Translations under genes and position numbers: made by a program
Shown here: positions 10,322 to 19,896 of the stretch, one piece after another
Position numbering within the stretch: position 1 is the first letter of the stretch
How the letters are laid out: each line of letters begins with the position of its first letter
The notes under the pieces: generated by a model
What the model saw: only the letters and a program-made list of their open reading frames with translations
What the model was told of the DNA's origin: nothing
Database searches by the model: none
Assembly (NCBI RefSeq): GCF_900104765.1
Contig: NZ_LT629737.1
Location: 372,001 to 436,000 of the forward strand
Length of the DNA stretch: 64,000 bases
Origin: Gillisia sp. Hel1_33_143
GTDB lineage: Bacteria > Bacteroidota > Bacteroidia > Flavobacteriales > Flavobacteriaceae
Reading direction: 5' to 3'

Positions 10322-11092
10322 CTAAGGCTGTAAAAATCGCATTACATTGGCATAAAAATCCTTCATGTTTTCAGCGTGCACCCAGTGCCCAGCCTTAGCA
10401 ATTACAACGATTTCGTTATTTGGAAAGTGAAGAGATATTAGAGGCTCATCTTCAGAAGTTATATAATTTGATCGCTCTCCTTTTATAAATAATGTTTGTT
10501 TTTTGAACCTAATTCCTGCAGGTAAAGCTTCTCCAATCTCTTCGGAAGCATCTTTGAGCACCTCTAAGTTCATTCTTAAAGCCAGCTTCTCTTTTGTCTT
10601 CCAATACAAATTTTTCAGCAAGAACAATCTAGTACCTTTATCTTTAATATAGGTTTCTAAAAAATCTTCAGCGTCACCTCTAGAGGTAAGCACTTGATTG
10701 CTTAAGGCATCCAACCCACCAAGAATCTCTTGATGATGTGGTGCATAATATTTTGGTCCGATATCCACAATTATGACTTTCTCTATAAGATCTGGATATT
10801 CTCCAGCAGCCCTCATAGCCACTTTTCCTCCCATAGAGTGCCCCAATAGAATTATATTTTTGAGATCATTCTTTTCACAATATTCTTTAAGATCCTGAGC
10901 CATCACCCTATAACTCATTTCTTCAGTATGCGGACTTCTACCGTGGTTTCTTTGATCTAAGAGATGAACCTGATATCCTTGCTCTGCAAATTTCCCCCCC
11001 AGAGTTTTCCAGTTATCGCTCATTCCCAAAAATCCGTGCAATATGATAAGAGGTTGCCCCTCACCTATTATTGTAGATTTTAAATCTATCAT
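10322..11092 (-). CDS. Alpha/beta fold hydrolase (YbfF-like esterase)
   Basis: A 256-residue soluble esterase of the alpha/beta hydrolase fold with a standard nucleophile elbow GHSMGG (Ser86), an LHGFLG oxyanion segment (18-23) and the likely catalytic His236 in AGHWVHAE. The [10 protein letters not shown] segment (46-55) is typical of the YbfF subgroup that hydrolyses acyl-CoA or small esters. Its ATG overlaps the pdxJ stop as ATGA, so translation is probably coupled. The link with vitamin B6 synthesis is positional only. There is no signal peptide. Confidence 0.88.
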   Translation of the reverse strand: MIDLKSTIIGEGQPLIILHGFLGMSDNWKTLGGKFAEQGYQVHLLDQRNHGRSPHTEEMSYRVMAQDLKEYCEKNDLKNIILLGHSMGGKVAMRAAGEYPDLIEKVIIVDIGPKYYAPHHQEILGGLDALSNQVLTSRGDAEDFLETYIKDKGTRLFLLKNLYWKTKEKLALRMNLEVLKDASEEIGEALPAGIRFKKQTLFIKGERSNYITSEDEPLISLHFPNNEIVVIAKAGHWVHAENMKDFYANVMRFLQP

Positions 11093-11805
11093 CGTTTAAG
11101 AAGGTTTAAATATTTCTGAATGGTGGTTTCTAATCCGAAGTATAAAGATTCTGTAATTAAAGCATGTCCTATAGAGACTTCTAAAAGATCTGGAAGTTGT
11201 TGTGCAAAATATTCAATGTTCTTTAGGGACAGATCATGACCAGCATTTACTCCCATGCCCAAACTTGTAGCCAATCTTGAACATTCTGCATATATATTCA
11301 CCGCTTCTTTATTCCCCTTTTCATATTGTTCTGCAAAGGCTTCTGTATATAACTCTACCCTGTCTGTGCCAGTTGCCACCGCATTTTTTATTTTCTCCAC
11401 ATCTGGATCTATAAAAATGGAAGTTCTAATCCCATTGCTCTTAAATTCTGAGATCACCTCCGTTAAAAAGTCTTTATGTTTTAAAGTATCCCAACCTGCG
11501 TTAGAAGTAATAGCATCTTCTGCATCCGGAACAAGTGTCACCTGCTCTGGCTTAACTTTAAGAACTAGATCTATAAATGAGGAAACAGGATTCCCCTCCA
11601 TATTAAATTCTGTAGTAACAATAGGCTTTAGATCTATACAATCCTGATATTTAATATGTCTTTCATCGGGTCTTGGATGTACAGTAATACCTTGCGCTCC
11701 AAATTTTTCTATATCCTTAGTAAATTGCAAAAGATCTGGAACATTCCCACCACGTGCGTTACGCAAAGTGGCTATTTTATTAATGTTTACGCTTAAATGA
11801 GTCAT
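11089..11805 (-). CDS. pdxJ: Pyridoxine 5'-phosphate synthase
   Basis: PdxJ condenses 1-deoxyxylulose 5-phosphate with 3-amino-2-oxopropyl phosphate to give pyridoxine 5'-phosphate, the last ring-forming step of DXP-dependent vitamin B6 synthesis. The 238-residue product begins with the conserved [16 protein letters not shown] and contains [13 protein letters not shown] (about 39-51), the QVTLVPD strand and the VNAGHDL segment near residue 190. Length and start match the family. A TATTTTTG -7-like box lies just upstream. It is the first gene of a pair with an esterase. Confidence 0.96.
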   Translation of the reverse strand: MTHLSVNINKIATLRNARGGNVPDLLQFTKDIEKFGAQGITVHPRPDERHIKYQDCIDLKPIVTTEFNMEGNPVSSFIDLVLKVKPEQVTLVPDAEDAITSNAGWDTLKHKDFLTEVISEFKSNGIRTSIFIDPDVEKIKNAVATGTDRVELYTEAFAEQYEKGNKEAVNIYAECSRLATSLGMGVNAGHDLSLKNIEYFAQQLPDLLEVSIGHALITESLYFGLETTIQKYLNLLKR

Positions 11806-11824
11806 TATAATTATCTTTGATTAA

Positions 11825-11832
11825 CAAAAATA
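11825..11832 (-). promoter_or_regulatory. Candidate -7 box of pdxJ
   Basis: TATTTTTG on the minus strand, 19 bases before the pdxJ ATG. No good TTG is seen at the expected distance, so confidence is moderate. Confidence 0.45.
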
Positions 11833-11895
11833 CAAAGTTGAGCCTGCCCTATTGAATTTTATTTTAATTAATTTGCACAAAAATGAAGAGGAATT

Positions 11896-12552
11896 ATGAG
11901 TATTGAGAGTCATATAATTAACGATGTAGGCATCCAAAATCTAGGCACTTCAGTTAAGGAATTACAGAAATTATTCAACAAACTAACGTACTCTCATTTG
12001 CCGGTGCAAAATGAAGGCGTTTACCTGGGAAGCATTTCTGAAAATGATATTAGATGTTTCGAGACCGATAGAACTATTAAAGATTATCAATACTCTTTAG
12101 AAGGTTTTTTTGTTCGAGATACAGATTATTGGCTAGATACTTTAGAGACATTTGCTCAAAACCAAACCAATATCCTGCCTGTTCTAAATTCTGAAAACAA
12201 ATATCTTGGCTATTTGGAACTGAGCGATATTATTAACTTCTTTAATGAAACTCCATTTTTAAATGAACCAGGAGGAATTTTAGTAATAGAAAAATTAAAT
12301 AAAGATATTTCCTTTAGTGAGATTAGTCAAATTGTAGAATCTCATAATGCAGCATTTTTAGGTATGTTTGTATCTTCAAGATCTGCAGATCTCACTCAGG
12401 TAACCATTAAGCTAAGCACCTCTGTTTTAAATGATATTCTTCAAACTTTTAGAAGGTATGGATACTCAATTATTTCAGAACATCAGGAAGATAGCTTTCA
12501 AAAGAATCTTGATGACAGGTCTGACTATCTTGATAAATATTTAAACATTTAA
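11896..12552 (+). CDS. CBS domain-containing protein
   Basis: A 218-residue cytoplasmic protein with two CBS motifs (about residues 15-135; the second contains NILPVLNSENKYLGYLELSDI) followed by an ACT-like C-terminal segment (about 140-205, starting with GGILVIEKL). CBS pairs usually bind adenine nucleotides and regulate a partner. It lies two bases before nadK, so coupled expression is near certain, and its nucleotide-sensing role may relate to NAD(P) supply; that is inference. A purine-rich GAAGAGGA sits before the ATG. The same gene order is widespread in Flavobacteriaceae by memory. Confidence 0.85.
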   Translation: MSIESHIINDVGIQNLGTSVKELQKLFNKLTYSHLPVQNEGVYLGSISENDIRCFETDRTIKDYQYSLEGFFVRDTDYWLDTLETFAQNQTNILPVLNSENKYLGYLELSDIINFFNETPFLNEPGGILVIEKLNKDISFSEISQIVESHNAAFLGMFVSSRSADLTQVTIKLSTSVLNDILQTFRRYGYSIISEHQEDSFQKNLDDRSDYLDKYLNI

Positions 12553-12554
12553 TT

Positions 12555-13439
12555 ATGAAAGTCGGCATCTACGGTCAATTTTACCATAAAGACTCTGGTA
12601 TTTATATAGAAAAATTATTAGACGTTCTGGAGCAGCAAAACATCAATGTTGTAATTGAAGAAAACTTTTTGGAGATCATTAATGCAAATAAATCATTTCA
12701 AAAAGAGTATCTCAATTTTAGCACTTTTACTGAATTGGATGAAAGCTACGATCTTTTCTTTAGTATAGGTGGAGACGGTACCATTCTAAAATCTATCAAT
12801 TTCATAAAAGATCTAAATATTCCAATTTTAGGTATCAATACAGGAAGATTGGGATTTTTGGCTACTATTCAGAAAGAAGAGATCGAACAAACGATTTCTT
12901 TCATACTCGAAAAAAAATTCAGCATTTCAGAAAGAACAGTACTTGCTATAGAAACAGATCCTAAGAGCAGTGAAATTGAAGAAAGTGATTTTGCGCTAAA
13001 TGAGATAGCGGTTAGCAGAAAGAACACTACTTCTATGATCACTGTAGAAACTTGGTTGAATGACCAATACTTAACCTCCTACTGGGCAGATGGTTTAATT
13101 ATTTCCACACCCACAGGATCTACCGGCTATTCATTAAGCTGCGGAGGACCGGTAATTGTACCCAATACCGATGCATTGGTTATTACACCAATTGCACCAC
13201 ACAATTTAAATGCAAGACCACTTGTAATTAAAGATAATACCAAGATCACCCTAAAGGTCTCTGGAAGAGAAGATTTCTATCTTGTATCTATGGATTCTCG
13301 CATTGCAACCCTAAGCAATGAGACAACCATTATCATTAAAACAGCTCCATTTAAGATAAGCATGGTAGAGCTTCATACAGATAGTTTTCTAAAAACATTG
13401 AGAAAAAAGCTTTTATGGGGAGAAGACAAAAGGAATTAA
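12555..13439 (+). CDS. nadK: NAD kinase
   Basis: NadK phosphorylates NAD+ to NADP+ using ATP or polyphosphate. The 294-residue product has the catalytic GGDG motif at 72-75 (Asp74) in SIGGDGTIL, the NTGRLGFLA segment near 95-103, and the Gly-rich TPTGSTGYSLS second motif near residue 190. Length and start are typical. It follows the CBS protein by two bases; the next operon begins after a 100-base gap with its own promoter. Confidence 0.97.
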   Translation: MKVGIYGQFYHKDSGIYIEKLLDVLEQQNINVVIEENFLEIINANKSFQKEYLNFSTFTELDESYDLFFSIGGDGTILKSINFIKDLNIPILGINTGRLGFLATIQKEEIEQTISFILEKKFSISERTVLAIETDPKSSEIEESDFALNEIAVSRKNTTSMITVETWLNDQYLTSYWADGLIISTPTGSTGYSLSCGGPVIVPNTDALVITPIAPHNLNARPLVIKDNTKITLKVSGREDFYLVSMDSRIATLSNETTIIIKTAPFKISMVELHTDSFLKTLRKKLLWGEDKRN

Positions 13440-13493
13440 ACAATAATTTCCCCCAAACATTGTTTAATAAGATATACTAAACCACACAAATTA

Positions 13494-13522
13494 TTGTAGG
13501 GCAAACATTATTGTTATATTTG
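13494..13522 (+). promoter_or_regulatory. Promoter of the DUF6089-uppS-bamA-ompH operon
   Basis: TTG at 13494-13496, an 18-base spacer, then the -7 box TATATTTG at 13515-13522; the first ATG follows 17 bases later. This is a good match to the Bacteroidota consensus. Confidence 0.75.
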
Positions 13523-13539
13523 CAAACTTTTGAAATTCT

Positions 13540-14244
13540 ATGAGGCACCTTATTGTATTAGTTTTTATGTTTGCTTGCTGCTCCACGGCAATCGCTCAAA
13601 GATTTGAAATAGGACCATTTGTTGGCGGCGCCAATTATATTGGTGATGTGGGAAGCACTGCTTACATTAACCCGAGCGGTCTTGTTGTTGGAGGTATTGC
13701 TAAATGGAATGCTCATCCAAGATATAGCTTTAGAGGCTCTATAATGTATGGATTTGTAAGTGGAGATGATGCAAAATCTAATGAAATTAGAAGGCAACAA
13801 AGAGGCTATACTTTTGACAATAAAATAGCTGAGGCTTCTTTAGGTCTGGAATTCAATTTCTGGGAGTTTGACCTTACAGATGCTGTTCAACAAGGTACTC
13901 CATACTTATATTCTGGAATAACTTATTTCCATTCTAACCATCAAATTCTAACCACTAGCCTACCAACTGTAGGAAATCTAAGAGAATCTAGCGGAAACTG
14001 GGAGTTTTCTGTACCTATTATTTTTGGGTATAAACAAACAATCACATCAAAGATCATTGGAGCTATAGAGGTGGGTGCTAGATATACCTTTACAGACAAT
14101 TTAGATGGAAGTAATCCTCAAGAACTTTTAGGAAGAAGAGAGCCTGCAAAAGAATTTGGGAATAAAAACACGAATGACTGGTACATTTTTTCCGGTATCA
14201 GCCTTACCTTTACGTTCGGGCAAAAACCCTGTTACTGCAATTAA
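13540..14244 (+). CDS. DUF6089 family outer membrane protein
   Basis: A 234-residue protein with a signal peptide (1-19, ending IAQ) followed by amphipathic beta-strands consistent with a small eight-strand outer membrane barrel. It matches the DUF6089 type found upstream of uppS and bamA in Flavobacteriaceae. Repeated Gly/aromatic strand patterns and a segment near the end (GISLTFTFG) support a barrel. Its place at the head of an operon that makes the undecaprenyl carrier and the BAM complex suggests an envelope assembly role, but no function is established. Confidence 0.75.
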   Translation: MRHLIVLVFMFACCSTAIAQRFEIGPFVGGANYIGDVGSTAYINPSGLVVGGIAKWNAHPRYSFRGSIMYGFVSGDDAKSNEIRRQQRGYTFDNKIAEASLGLEFNFWEFDLTDAVQQGTPYLYSGITYFHSNHQILTTSLPTVGNLRESSGNWEFSVPIIFGYKQTITSKIIGAIEVGARYTFTDNLDGSNPQELLGRREPAKEFGNKNTNDWYIFSGISLTFTFGQKPCYCN

Positions 14245-14251
14245 GAAAATA

Positions 14252-14989
14252 ATGTTCAAAGAGAAATTAAACCCTGACAGCCTTCCTAAACATATCTCCA
14301 TAATCATGGATGGTAATGGTAGGTGGGCTAAGCAAAAAGGTTTTTTAAGAGCGCTTGGCCATGAAGAAGGAACCATTGCCGTAAGAGATGTGGTAGAAGG
14401 ATGTGCAGAAATTGGGGTAGAGAATCTAACACTTTATGCTTTCTCCACAGAAAACTGGAATAGACCTAAGCTTGAAGTAGACACCTTAATGAGACTGTTA
14501 GTATCTTCTTTAAAGAAGGAGATCAAAACTCTGGTTAAGAATAATATTAAACTACAAGCTATTGGTAACCTTGGGAATCTCCCTAAAAAAGCTCAAAAAG
14601 AATTAACCGAAGTAATAGAGAAAACTAAGGAAAACGAGCGTATGACGCTTACTTTAGCGCTTAGTTATGGTTCTAGAGAAGAGCTAATTCAAGTTGTGAA
14701 ACAAATTAGCGAGAAAGTAAAAAACAATGAATTAATGCCCGATGCTATTGATGAATCAATTATAAATCAGCATCTTTACACCCAAAATTTACCAGACGTA
14801 GATTTACTTATCCGAACTAGTGGCGAGCAACGGATAAGCAATTTTTTATTGTGGCAAATAGCTTACGCCGAACTATATTTTACAAATATACTGTGGCCCG
14901 ATTTTCGTAAAGAAAATTTATACGAGGCCATTTATAATTATCAAACCAGAGAAAGAAGATTTGGAAAAACCAGTGAGCAGATCAGTTAG
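14252..14989 (+). CDS. uppS: Isoprenyl transferase (undecaprenyl diphosphate synthase)
   Basis: UppS builds the C55 carrier lipid for peptidoglycan and other glycans by cis-condensation of isopentenyl diphosphate units onto farnesyl diphosphate. The 245-residue product carries the catalytic IIMDGNGRWA motif (Asp20), the FSTENW segment and the C-terminal RTSGEQRISNFL substrate-binding motif. I chose the ATG at 14252, seven bases after the upstream stop; a longer frame overlaps the barrel gene by about 90 bases and has no family counterpart. bamA follows after seven bases. Confidence 0.95.
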   Translation: MFKEKLNPDSLPKHISIIMDGNGRWAKQKGFLRALGHEEGTIAVRDVVEGCAEIGVENLTLYAFSTENWNRPKLEVDTLMRLLVSSLKKEIKTLVKNNIKLQAIGNLGNLPKKAQKELTEVIEKTKENERMTLTLALSYGSREELIQVVKQISEKVKNNELMPDAIDESIINQHLYTQNLPDVDLLIRTSGEQRISNFLLWQIAYAELYFTNILWPDFRKENLYEAIYNYQTRERRFGKTSEQIS

Positions 14990-14996
14990 TGCAGAA

Positions 14997-17630
14997 ATGA
15001 CCAGAAAATGGTTAATCCTTTTGTCATTTTGTTTATTTACCCTGTCATTTCAAGCCCAGGATTTACCCCTGGCAGACGGAAAGAAATACACCATAGGAAA
15101 TATAAATGTTACCGGTACCGTAACTTATAACGAGCAAACCGTTATAGCTTACACGGGCCTTAAGAAAGGTGATGAACTTTATATTCCCGGAGATAGACTT
15201 AGTAAAGTGCTTAAGAAACTTTGGGATCTTGGCCTATTTAGCGATATCAATTTTTATGTTACGAACATAGACGGTGATGTGGCAGATCTGGAACTGGAGA
15301 TCCAAGAAGTTCCTGAACTTGCTGAAGTAAGAGTACAAGGAATCAAAAGAAAGTCTGATAAAGAAGACCTTATAAAAGAGAGCAATCTTACTCCCGGAAC
15401 TAAGGTTACAGAGAATCTAACCACTACCACCAAGAATTATATAGAGAACAAGTATAAAAAAGAGGGTTATTTTAACTCTAAAGTTGCCATTAATACAAGC
15501 GAAGTTAAAGATACCACCGGCGGAAATAAAGTTAACATGGTTGTTAACATAGATAAAGGCCAAAAGGTAAAGATCACCGATATTGAATTTATTGGTAATG
15601 AAAAATTTAGCGATTCAAAATTAAAAGGAGCTTTAGGAAAAACTAAAGAGAAAAATTTCTTTAGATTTTGGAAGCGCTCTAAATTTATTGAAGCAGATTA
15701 TGAAGCAGATAAGATCAGCTTAATAAATAAGTATAAGGAGAATGGATTTAGAGATGCTAGAATAGTTTCTGATACCCTTATCAAAAAAGACGCAGATAAT
15801 GTAGCTCTTAATATCAGCCTAGAAGAAGGAAACAAATATTATATTGGTAATATAGATTTTATTGGAAATACGGTATATACAGATGATTTTCTTGGAAGAG
15901 TAGTTGGTCTTAGAAAAGGAGATGTTTATAACGGAGTATTGCTTAAGAAAAGAATTGCAGATGATTCTAAACCAGACGCACAAGATCTTTCTAATCTTTA
16001 CAAAAATAACGGATATCTTTTCGCCAATATCAATACTGTAGAGACTAATGTTTATAATGATACTATAGACTTTGAAATTAGAATAGTTGAAGGGAAAGAA
16101 GCTTATTTTAATAATATTAGTGTTATTGGAAACGATAAAACAAAAGATCATGTAATCTACAGAGAGCTTTACACAAAACCAGGACAGAAATATAGCCAGG
16201 AGAACGTAATTAGAACTATAAGAGAACTTGGACAATTAGGTTTCTTTGACGCAGAATCTATCATTCCTAACTTTCAGAACGTAGATCCAGATAATGGTAC
16301 TTTAGACATGGAGTATTCTGTGGTTGAAGCCGGAGGTAGTCAAATTGAACTACAAGGTGGTTATGGTGGAGGAGGTTTTATTGGTACCTTAGGTTTATCA
16401 TTTAACAACTTTTCTCTTGCAGGAATTTTTGATAAAGAATCTTATAAGCCTCTTCCTATGGGAGATGGTCAATCTTTGTCTTTAAGAGCTCAGGCCAGTA
16501 TTTTCTACCAGACCTATAGTCTTTCTTTCGTAGAACCATGGTTAGGTGGTGTAAAGCCAGTGAGCTTGTCTACTTCCTTTTCTTACACAAGACAATTCTT
16601 CTATGATTATCAAAGAAGAAAAGCAGATAGAGATAGAAGTTTTGATATTTTAGGTGTAAATGTTGGACTTGCAAAACGTTTAAACTGGCCAGATGATTAC
16701 TTTACATTATCTCAAGCTGTAGGTTACCAACGTTATGACCTTAACAATTATAACACCGGTCTATTCTCATTTGGAGATGGATTCTCAAACAGTTTAACCT
16801 ATACAATTGGGTTAAGCAGAGATAGCAGAAGAATTAACCCAATTTTCCCTACCGGAGGTTCATTATTTAGCTTTACTGCAAAACTTACCCCTCCATACTC
16901 ACTAATAAACGGAACAGATTATGCAGACCTTGCTAATCAAAGAGAATTCCAATTAGAAGACGAAAATGGAAATCTAATCCTAACAGACGGAACAAGATTG
17001 AAACCAGGAGAAGAACCTGTTGGAGATCAAACTAAAATAGATCAAGAGAAATTCAAATGGCTAGAATATTACAAAGTGAAATTCTCTGCAGAATGGTTCA
17101 ACACTCTTTTCAACTTTGGTGGTAACAGTAACCTAGTATTAAGAACTAAAGCTGAATACGGTTTCTTAGGAGCCTATAATAATGATCGAGGAATTCCTCC
17201 TTTTGAAAGATTTTACTTAGGTGGATCTGGACTTGGTGCATTTAGTATGGATGGGAGAGAAACAATTGGTTTAAGAGGATATCCAGATAATCAAATCGTA
17301 CCAATAGATAGAAATGGTTTAAGCGCTGCTACAGATAATGATGGAGCGGTTATCTACAATAAATATTCCTTAGAGTTAAGATTCCCTATAACATTAAAAC
17401 CTATGGCATCTATCTACGCTCTTACCTTCCTAGAAGCAGGAGCTAACTATGATAACTTTAGAGATTTTAATCCATTTATCTTAAATAGATCTGCTGGAGC
17501 TGGTTTAAGAATCTACATGCCTCAATTTGGACTATTAGGAATTGACTTCGGATATGGATTTGATCCACTTCCGGGAGAAACATCTGCACATGGATGGGAA
17601 ACTCACTTTATTATAGGGCAACAGTTTTAA
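14997..17630 (+). CDS. bamA: Outer membrane protein assembly factor BamA
   Basis: BamA is the core barrel of the BAM complex, which inserts outer membrane proteins. The 877-residue product has a signal peptide (ending FQAQ near residue 21), a run of five POTRA-like repeats (about 30-430; recurring G-N-x-x-x-x-D/S and LxDLGLFSDI patterns) and a C-terminal 16-strand barrel ending in Phe. I chose the ATG at 14997, seven bases after uppS, because the signal peptide follows at once; a TTG at 14961 would overlap uppS. The two OmpH chaperones downstream deliver its clients. Confidence 0.94.
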   Translation: MTRKWLILLSFCLFTLSFQAQDLPLADGKKYTIGNINVTGTVTYNEQTVIAYTGLKKGDELYIPGDRLSKVLKKLWDLGLFSDINFYVTNIDGDVADLELEIQEVPELAEVRVQGIKRKSDKEDLIKESNLTPGTKVTENLTTTTKNYIENKYKKEGYFNSKVAINTSEVKDTTGGNKVNMVVNIDKGQKVKITDIEFIGNEKFSDSKLKGALGKTKEKNFFRFWKRSKFIEADYEADKISLINKYKENGFRDARIVSDTLIKKDADNVALNISLEEGNKYYIGNIDFIGNTVYTDDFLGRVVGLRKGDVYNGVLLKKRIADDSKPDAQDLSNLYKNNGYLFANINTVETNVYNDTIDFEIRIVEGKEAYFNNISVIGNDKTKDHVIYRELYTKPGQKYSQENVIRTIRELGQLGFFDAESIIPNFQNVDPDNGTLDMEYSVVEAGGSQIELQGGYGGGGFIGTLGLSFNNFSLAGIFDKESYKPLPMGDGQSLSLRAQASIFYQTYSLSFVEPWLGGVKPVSLSTSFSYTRQFFYDYQRRKADRDRSFDILGVNVGLAKRLNWPDDYFTLSQAVGYQRYDLNNYNTGLFSFGDGFSNSLTYTIGLSRDSRRINPIFPTGGSLFSFTAKLTPPYSLINGTDYADLANQREFQLEDENGNLILTDGTRLKPGEEPVGDQTKIDQEKFKWLEYYKVKFSAEWFNTLFNFGGNSNLVLRTKAEYGFLGAYNNDRGIPPFERFYLGGSGLGAFSMDGRETIGLRGYPDNQIVPIDRNGLSAATDNDGAVIYNKYSLELRFPITLKPMASIYALTFLEAGANYDNFRDFNPFILNRSAGAGLRIYMPQFGLLGIDFGYGFDPLPGETSAHGWETHFIIGQQF

Positions 17631-17663
17631 TATTTTGGCACGATTATTTCTAACATTATTAAT

Positions 17664-18491
17664 ATGAATCACCTTAGGCTAATTCTTATTTCTTGCGCGC
17701 TAGGATTGGGATTGCAAATGCAAGCTCAAAAGCCAAACAGGATTGCTTATATAGATATGGAATACATTTTACAAAATGTTCCGGAATATCAACAAGCCTC
17801 TGTGCAATTAGAAACAAGAGTTCAGCAATGGAAAAATGAGTTAGATACAGATCTTAAAAAAGTTGAAGGCATGAAAATTGCTTTAGAACAAGAAAGACCT
17901 TTATTAACAAAAGAACTTATTGAAGAGAGAGAAGCAACCATAAGTTTTGAAGAATCTAAAATAGCAGAATACCAGCAAAAAAGATTTGGACCTAATGGAG
18001 ATCTTATCCTTCAAAAAAAGCAATTGATCAAACCAATCCAGGATCAGGTTTTTAATGCTATTCAGGAAATGGGAGAGCTTAGAAAATATGATTTCATTTT
18101 TGATAGAACCTCAAATATGGGTATGGTTTTTTCTGCGGAGAAGCATAACATAAGTGATCAAGTACTTAGAATTATTACGAGATCTGCCAATAGAGAGCAA
18201 TTAAGCACTAGAAAGGAAATTGCTAAAATGGAAGAGGAAGAAGGTCGTACTGTTGAAGAAGATCTGGAAATAACAGAAAAGAAACAGGCTGCAGAATCTG
18301 CTCAAAATGAAAGAGAAGCTTATATAGAGCAGCGTAAAAAAGAAAGAGATTCTATAAGATCTGAAAAGCAGAGAGCTTTTGAAGAACGAAGAGCTAAGGT
18401 TCTGGAAGAAAGACAAAGAAAGAAAGATTCTATAGATAACGTTAGAAAGCAAAAAATAGAAGCCGTACAAAAATCAGAAAACAATAATTAA
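17664..18491 (+). CDS. OmpH/Skp family periplasmic chaperone, first copy
   Basis: A 275-residue secreted protein: signal peptide to about residue 22 (LQMQAQ), then the Skp/OmpH start RIAYIDMEYILQNVPEY, then long charged coiled-coil helices. Skp trimers hold unfolded outer membrane proteins with helical tentacles. This copy is about 100 residues longer than a typical Skp because of a strongly charged Glu/Lys/Arg C-terminal tail (about 170-270). It lies between bamA and a second, shorter OmpH gene that begins within 41 bases. Confidence 0.9.
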   Translation: MNHLRLILISCALGLGLQMQAQKPNRIAYIDMEYILQNVPEYQQASVQLETRVQQWKNELDTDLKKVEGMKIALEQERPLLTKELIEEREATISFEESKIAEYQQKRFGPNGDLILQKKQLIKPIQDQVFNAIQEMGELRKYDFIFDRTSNMGMVFSAEKHNISDQVLRIITRSANREQLSTRKEIAKMEEEEGRTVEEDLEITEKKQAAESAQNEREAYIEQRKKERDSIRSEKQRAFEERRAKVLEERQRKKDSIDNVRKQKIEAVQKSENNN

Positions 18492-18531
18492 AATGAGTAA
18501 AATTAACACCTTAACACTTAATAATTCAAAA

Positions 18532-19041
18532 ATGAAACAATTTAGAACATTTTTTATAGCCTTGGCTTTAACAATTGGAGCAACTGCTTTTACAAACGCT
18601 CAAACTAAGATTTCTCACATAGCTTCTCAAGAATTAGTAGAATCTATGCCAGCTTTTAAGGAAGCTCAAGCACAACTTGAAAAACTTCAGAAAACTTATG
18701 ATGCTGAGATTAGAGATATGATGACTGAAGCTCAAAAAACGATGAAACGTTACGAGTCTGAAGCTGCTACAAAAACAGAAGAAGAAAACTCTAAAAGAGC
18801 ACAAGAACTACAAACTACACAAAGAAGAATTCAAGAGCACGGACAAAATGCTCAACAGGATCTTCAGAAAAAAGAAGTAGATCTTCTAAAGCCTATCTAC
18901 GAGAAAGCTAGAGTAGCTATTCAAAAAGTTGCTAGAGCTAAAGGATATAACTACGTATTAGATTCTTCAAATGGATCTGGAGTAATTATGGCAGATGGTT
19001 ATAATTTAATGCCAGATGTAAAGAAGGAATTAGGAATGTAA
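18532..19041 (+). CDS. OmpH/Skp family periplasmic chaperone, second copy
   Basis: A 169-residue protein of normal Skp length. The signal peptide ends near residue 22 (FTNAQ) and the mature part begins KISHIASQELVESMPAF, followed by coiled-coil helices and a conserved end VLDSSNGSGVIMADGYNLMPDVKKELG. I chose the ATG at 18532 because the signal peptide starts there; an upstream ATG at 18493 adds 13 polar residues. It closes the bamA operon, with a strong terminator after it. Confidence 0.9.
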   Translation: MKQFRTFFIALALTIGATAFTNAQTKISHIASQELVESMPAFKEAQAQLEKLQKTYDAEIRDMMTEAQKTMKRYESEAATKTEEENSKRAQELQTTQRRIQEHGQNAQQDLQKKEVDLLKPIYEKARVAIQKVARAKGYNYVLDSSNGSGVIMADGYNLMPDVKKELGM

Positions 19042-19063
19042 TATTTCTTTAAATAATCTTATA

Positions 19064-19098
19064 AAACTGCGCTCCATTGGGGCGCAGTTTTTATTTTT
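19064..19098 (+). terminator. Intrinsic terminator of the bamA-ompH operon
   Basis: A stem of about 12 pairs (19064-19075 with 19079-19090, one G-T pair), three-base loop, then a T-rich run. The T run also contains a TATTTTTG box that may serve murI. Confidence 0.9.
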
Positions 19099-19099
19099 G
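19092..19099 (+). promoter_or_regulatory. Candidate -7 box of murI inside the terminator tail
   Basis: TATTTTTG matches TAnnTTTG and lies only five bases before the murI ATG, which would give a leaderless or nearly leaderless transcript. No clear -33 TTG is at the right distance. Confidence 0.35.
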
Positions 19100-19104
19100 T
19101 AGCA

Positions 19105-19896
19105 ATGAGCAATTCACAACCTATTGGATTTTTTGATTCGGGAGTTGGAGGAACTTCCATCTGGAAAGAAGTGATTCAATTACTTCCAATGGAAAATTCT
19201 ATTTATTTAGCAGATAGCAAGAATGCTCCTTATGGAGAAAAATCTAAGAAAGAGATCATAGACTTAAGTGTTAAGAATACAGACAAACTCTTAGACATGG
19301 GCTGCAAAATTATTGTGGTTGCCTGTAATACCGCTACCACCAATGCTATTAAATGGCTCAGGGCAAATTACGACGTTCCTTTTATAGGTATTGAACCCGC
19401 TATTAAGCCTGCCGCTTTACAATCAAAAACAAAATCTATTGGTATTTTAGCCACTAAAGGAACACTCTCTAGCGATCTTTTCGCTAAAACTTCAGAACTT
19501 TATTCTAAAGATATAGAGATCACCGAAGTGGTTGGACATGGATTGGTAAAACTTATTGAAGAAGGCAATCTAGAAAGTATAGAAATGAATGCCCTTTTAA
19601 TAGATCTAGTTCAACCATTCCTAAAGAAAGAAATAGACTGCCTTGTTTTAGGCTGTAGTCACTACCCCTACTTACTACCTCAACTCAAAAGTATTCTACC
19701 AAAGGAAGTGGCTATTATAGATTCTGGAGAAGCGGTTGCAAAGCAAACTAGAAATGTACTTAAAGAGCTCGATCTGTTAAACCTATCAATAGAAACTCCT
19801 AATCATCTACTATATACCAACTCAGACAAGGAAGTTTTGGCAAATTTAGCACACACGTCTAATATTAATGCACAAATATTTGAGGCAGAATTTTAA
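19105..19896 (+). CDS. murI: Glutamate racemase
   Basis: MurI converts L- to D-glutamate for peptidoglycan. The 263-residue product has the FDSGVGG motif at 10-16 and both catalytic cysteines: Cys74 in ACNTATT and Cys184 in GCSHYP. Length is typical. It completes the envelope gene run but is separated from bamA-ompH by a terminator. Its stop codon overlaps the stop codon of the convergent PorP/SprF gene. Confidence 0.96.
   Translation: MSNSQPIGFFDSGVGGTSIWKEVIQLLPMENSIYLADSKNAPYGEKSKKEIIDLSVKNTDKLLDMGCKIIVVACNTATTNAIKWLRANYDVPFIGIEPAIKPAALQSKTKSIGILATKGTLSSDLFAKTSELYSKDIEITEVVGHGLVKLIEEGNLESIEMNALLIDLVQPFLKKEIDCLVLGCSHYPYLLPQLKSILPKEVAIIDSGEAVAKQTRNVLKELDLLNLSIETPNHLLYTNSDKEVLANLAHTSNINAQIFEAEF

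Noticed and set aside
13438-13465. Terminator after nadK
   Set aside because: Only a seven-pair AT stem with a 14-base loop and no T run.
14156-14251. Extended uppS start overlapping the DUF6089 gene
   Set aside because: The extra 32 residues are out of family and lie on the end of an intact upstream gene.
15819-16235. 138-codon frame opposite bamA
   Set aside because: Composition is that of an antisense shadow (Ile, Ser, Tyr rich) and bamA is intact across it.
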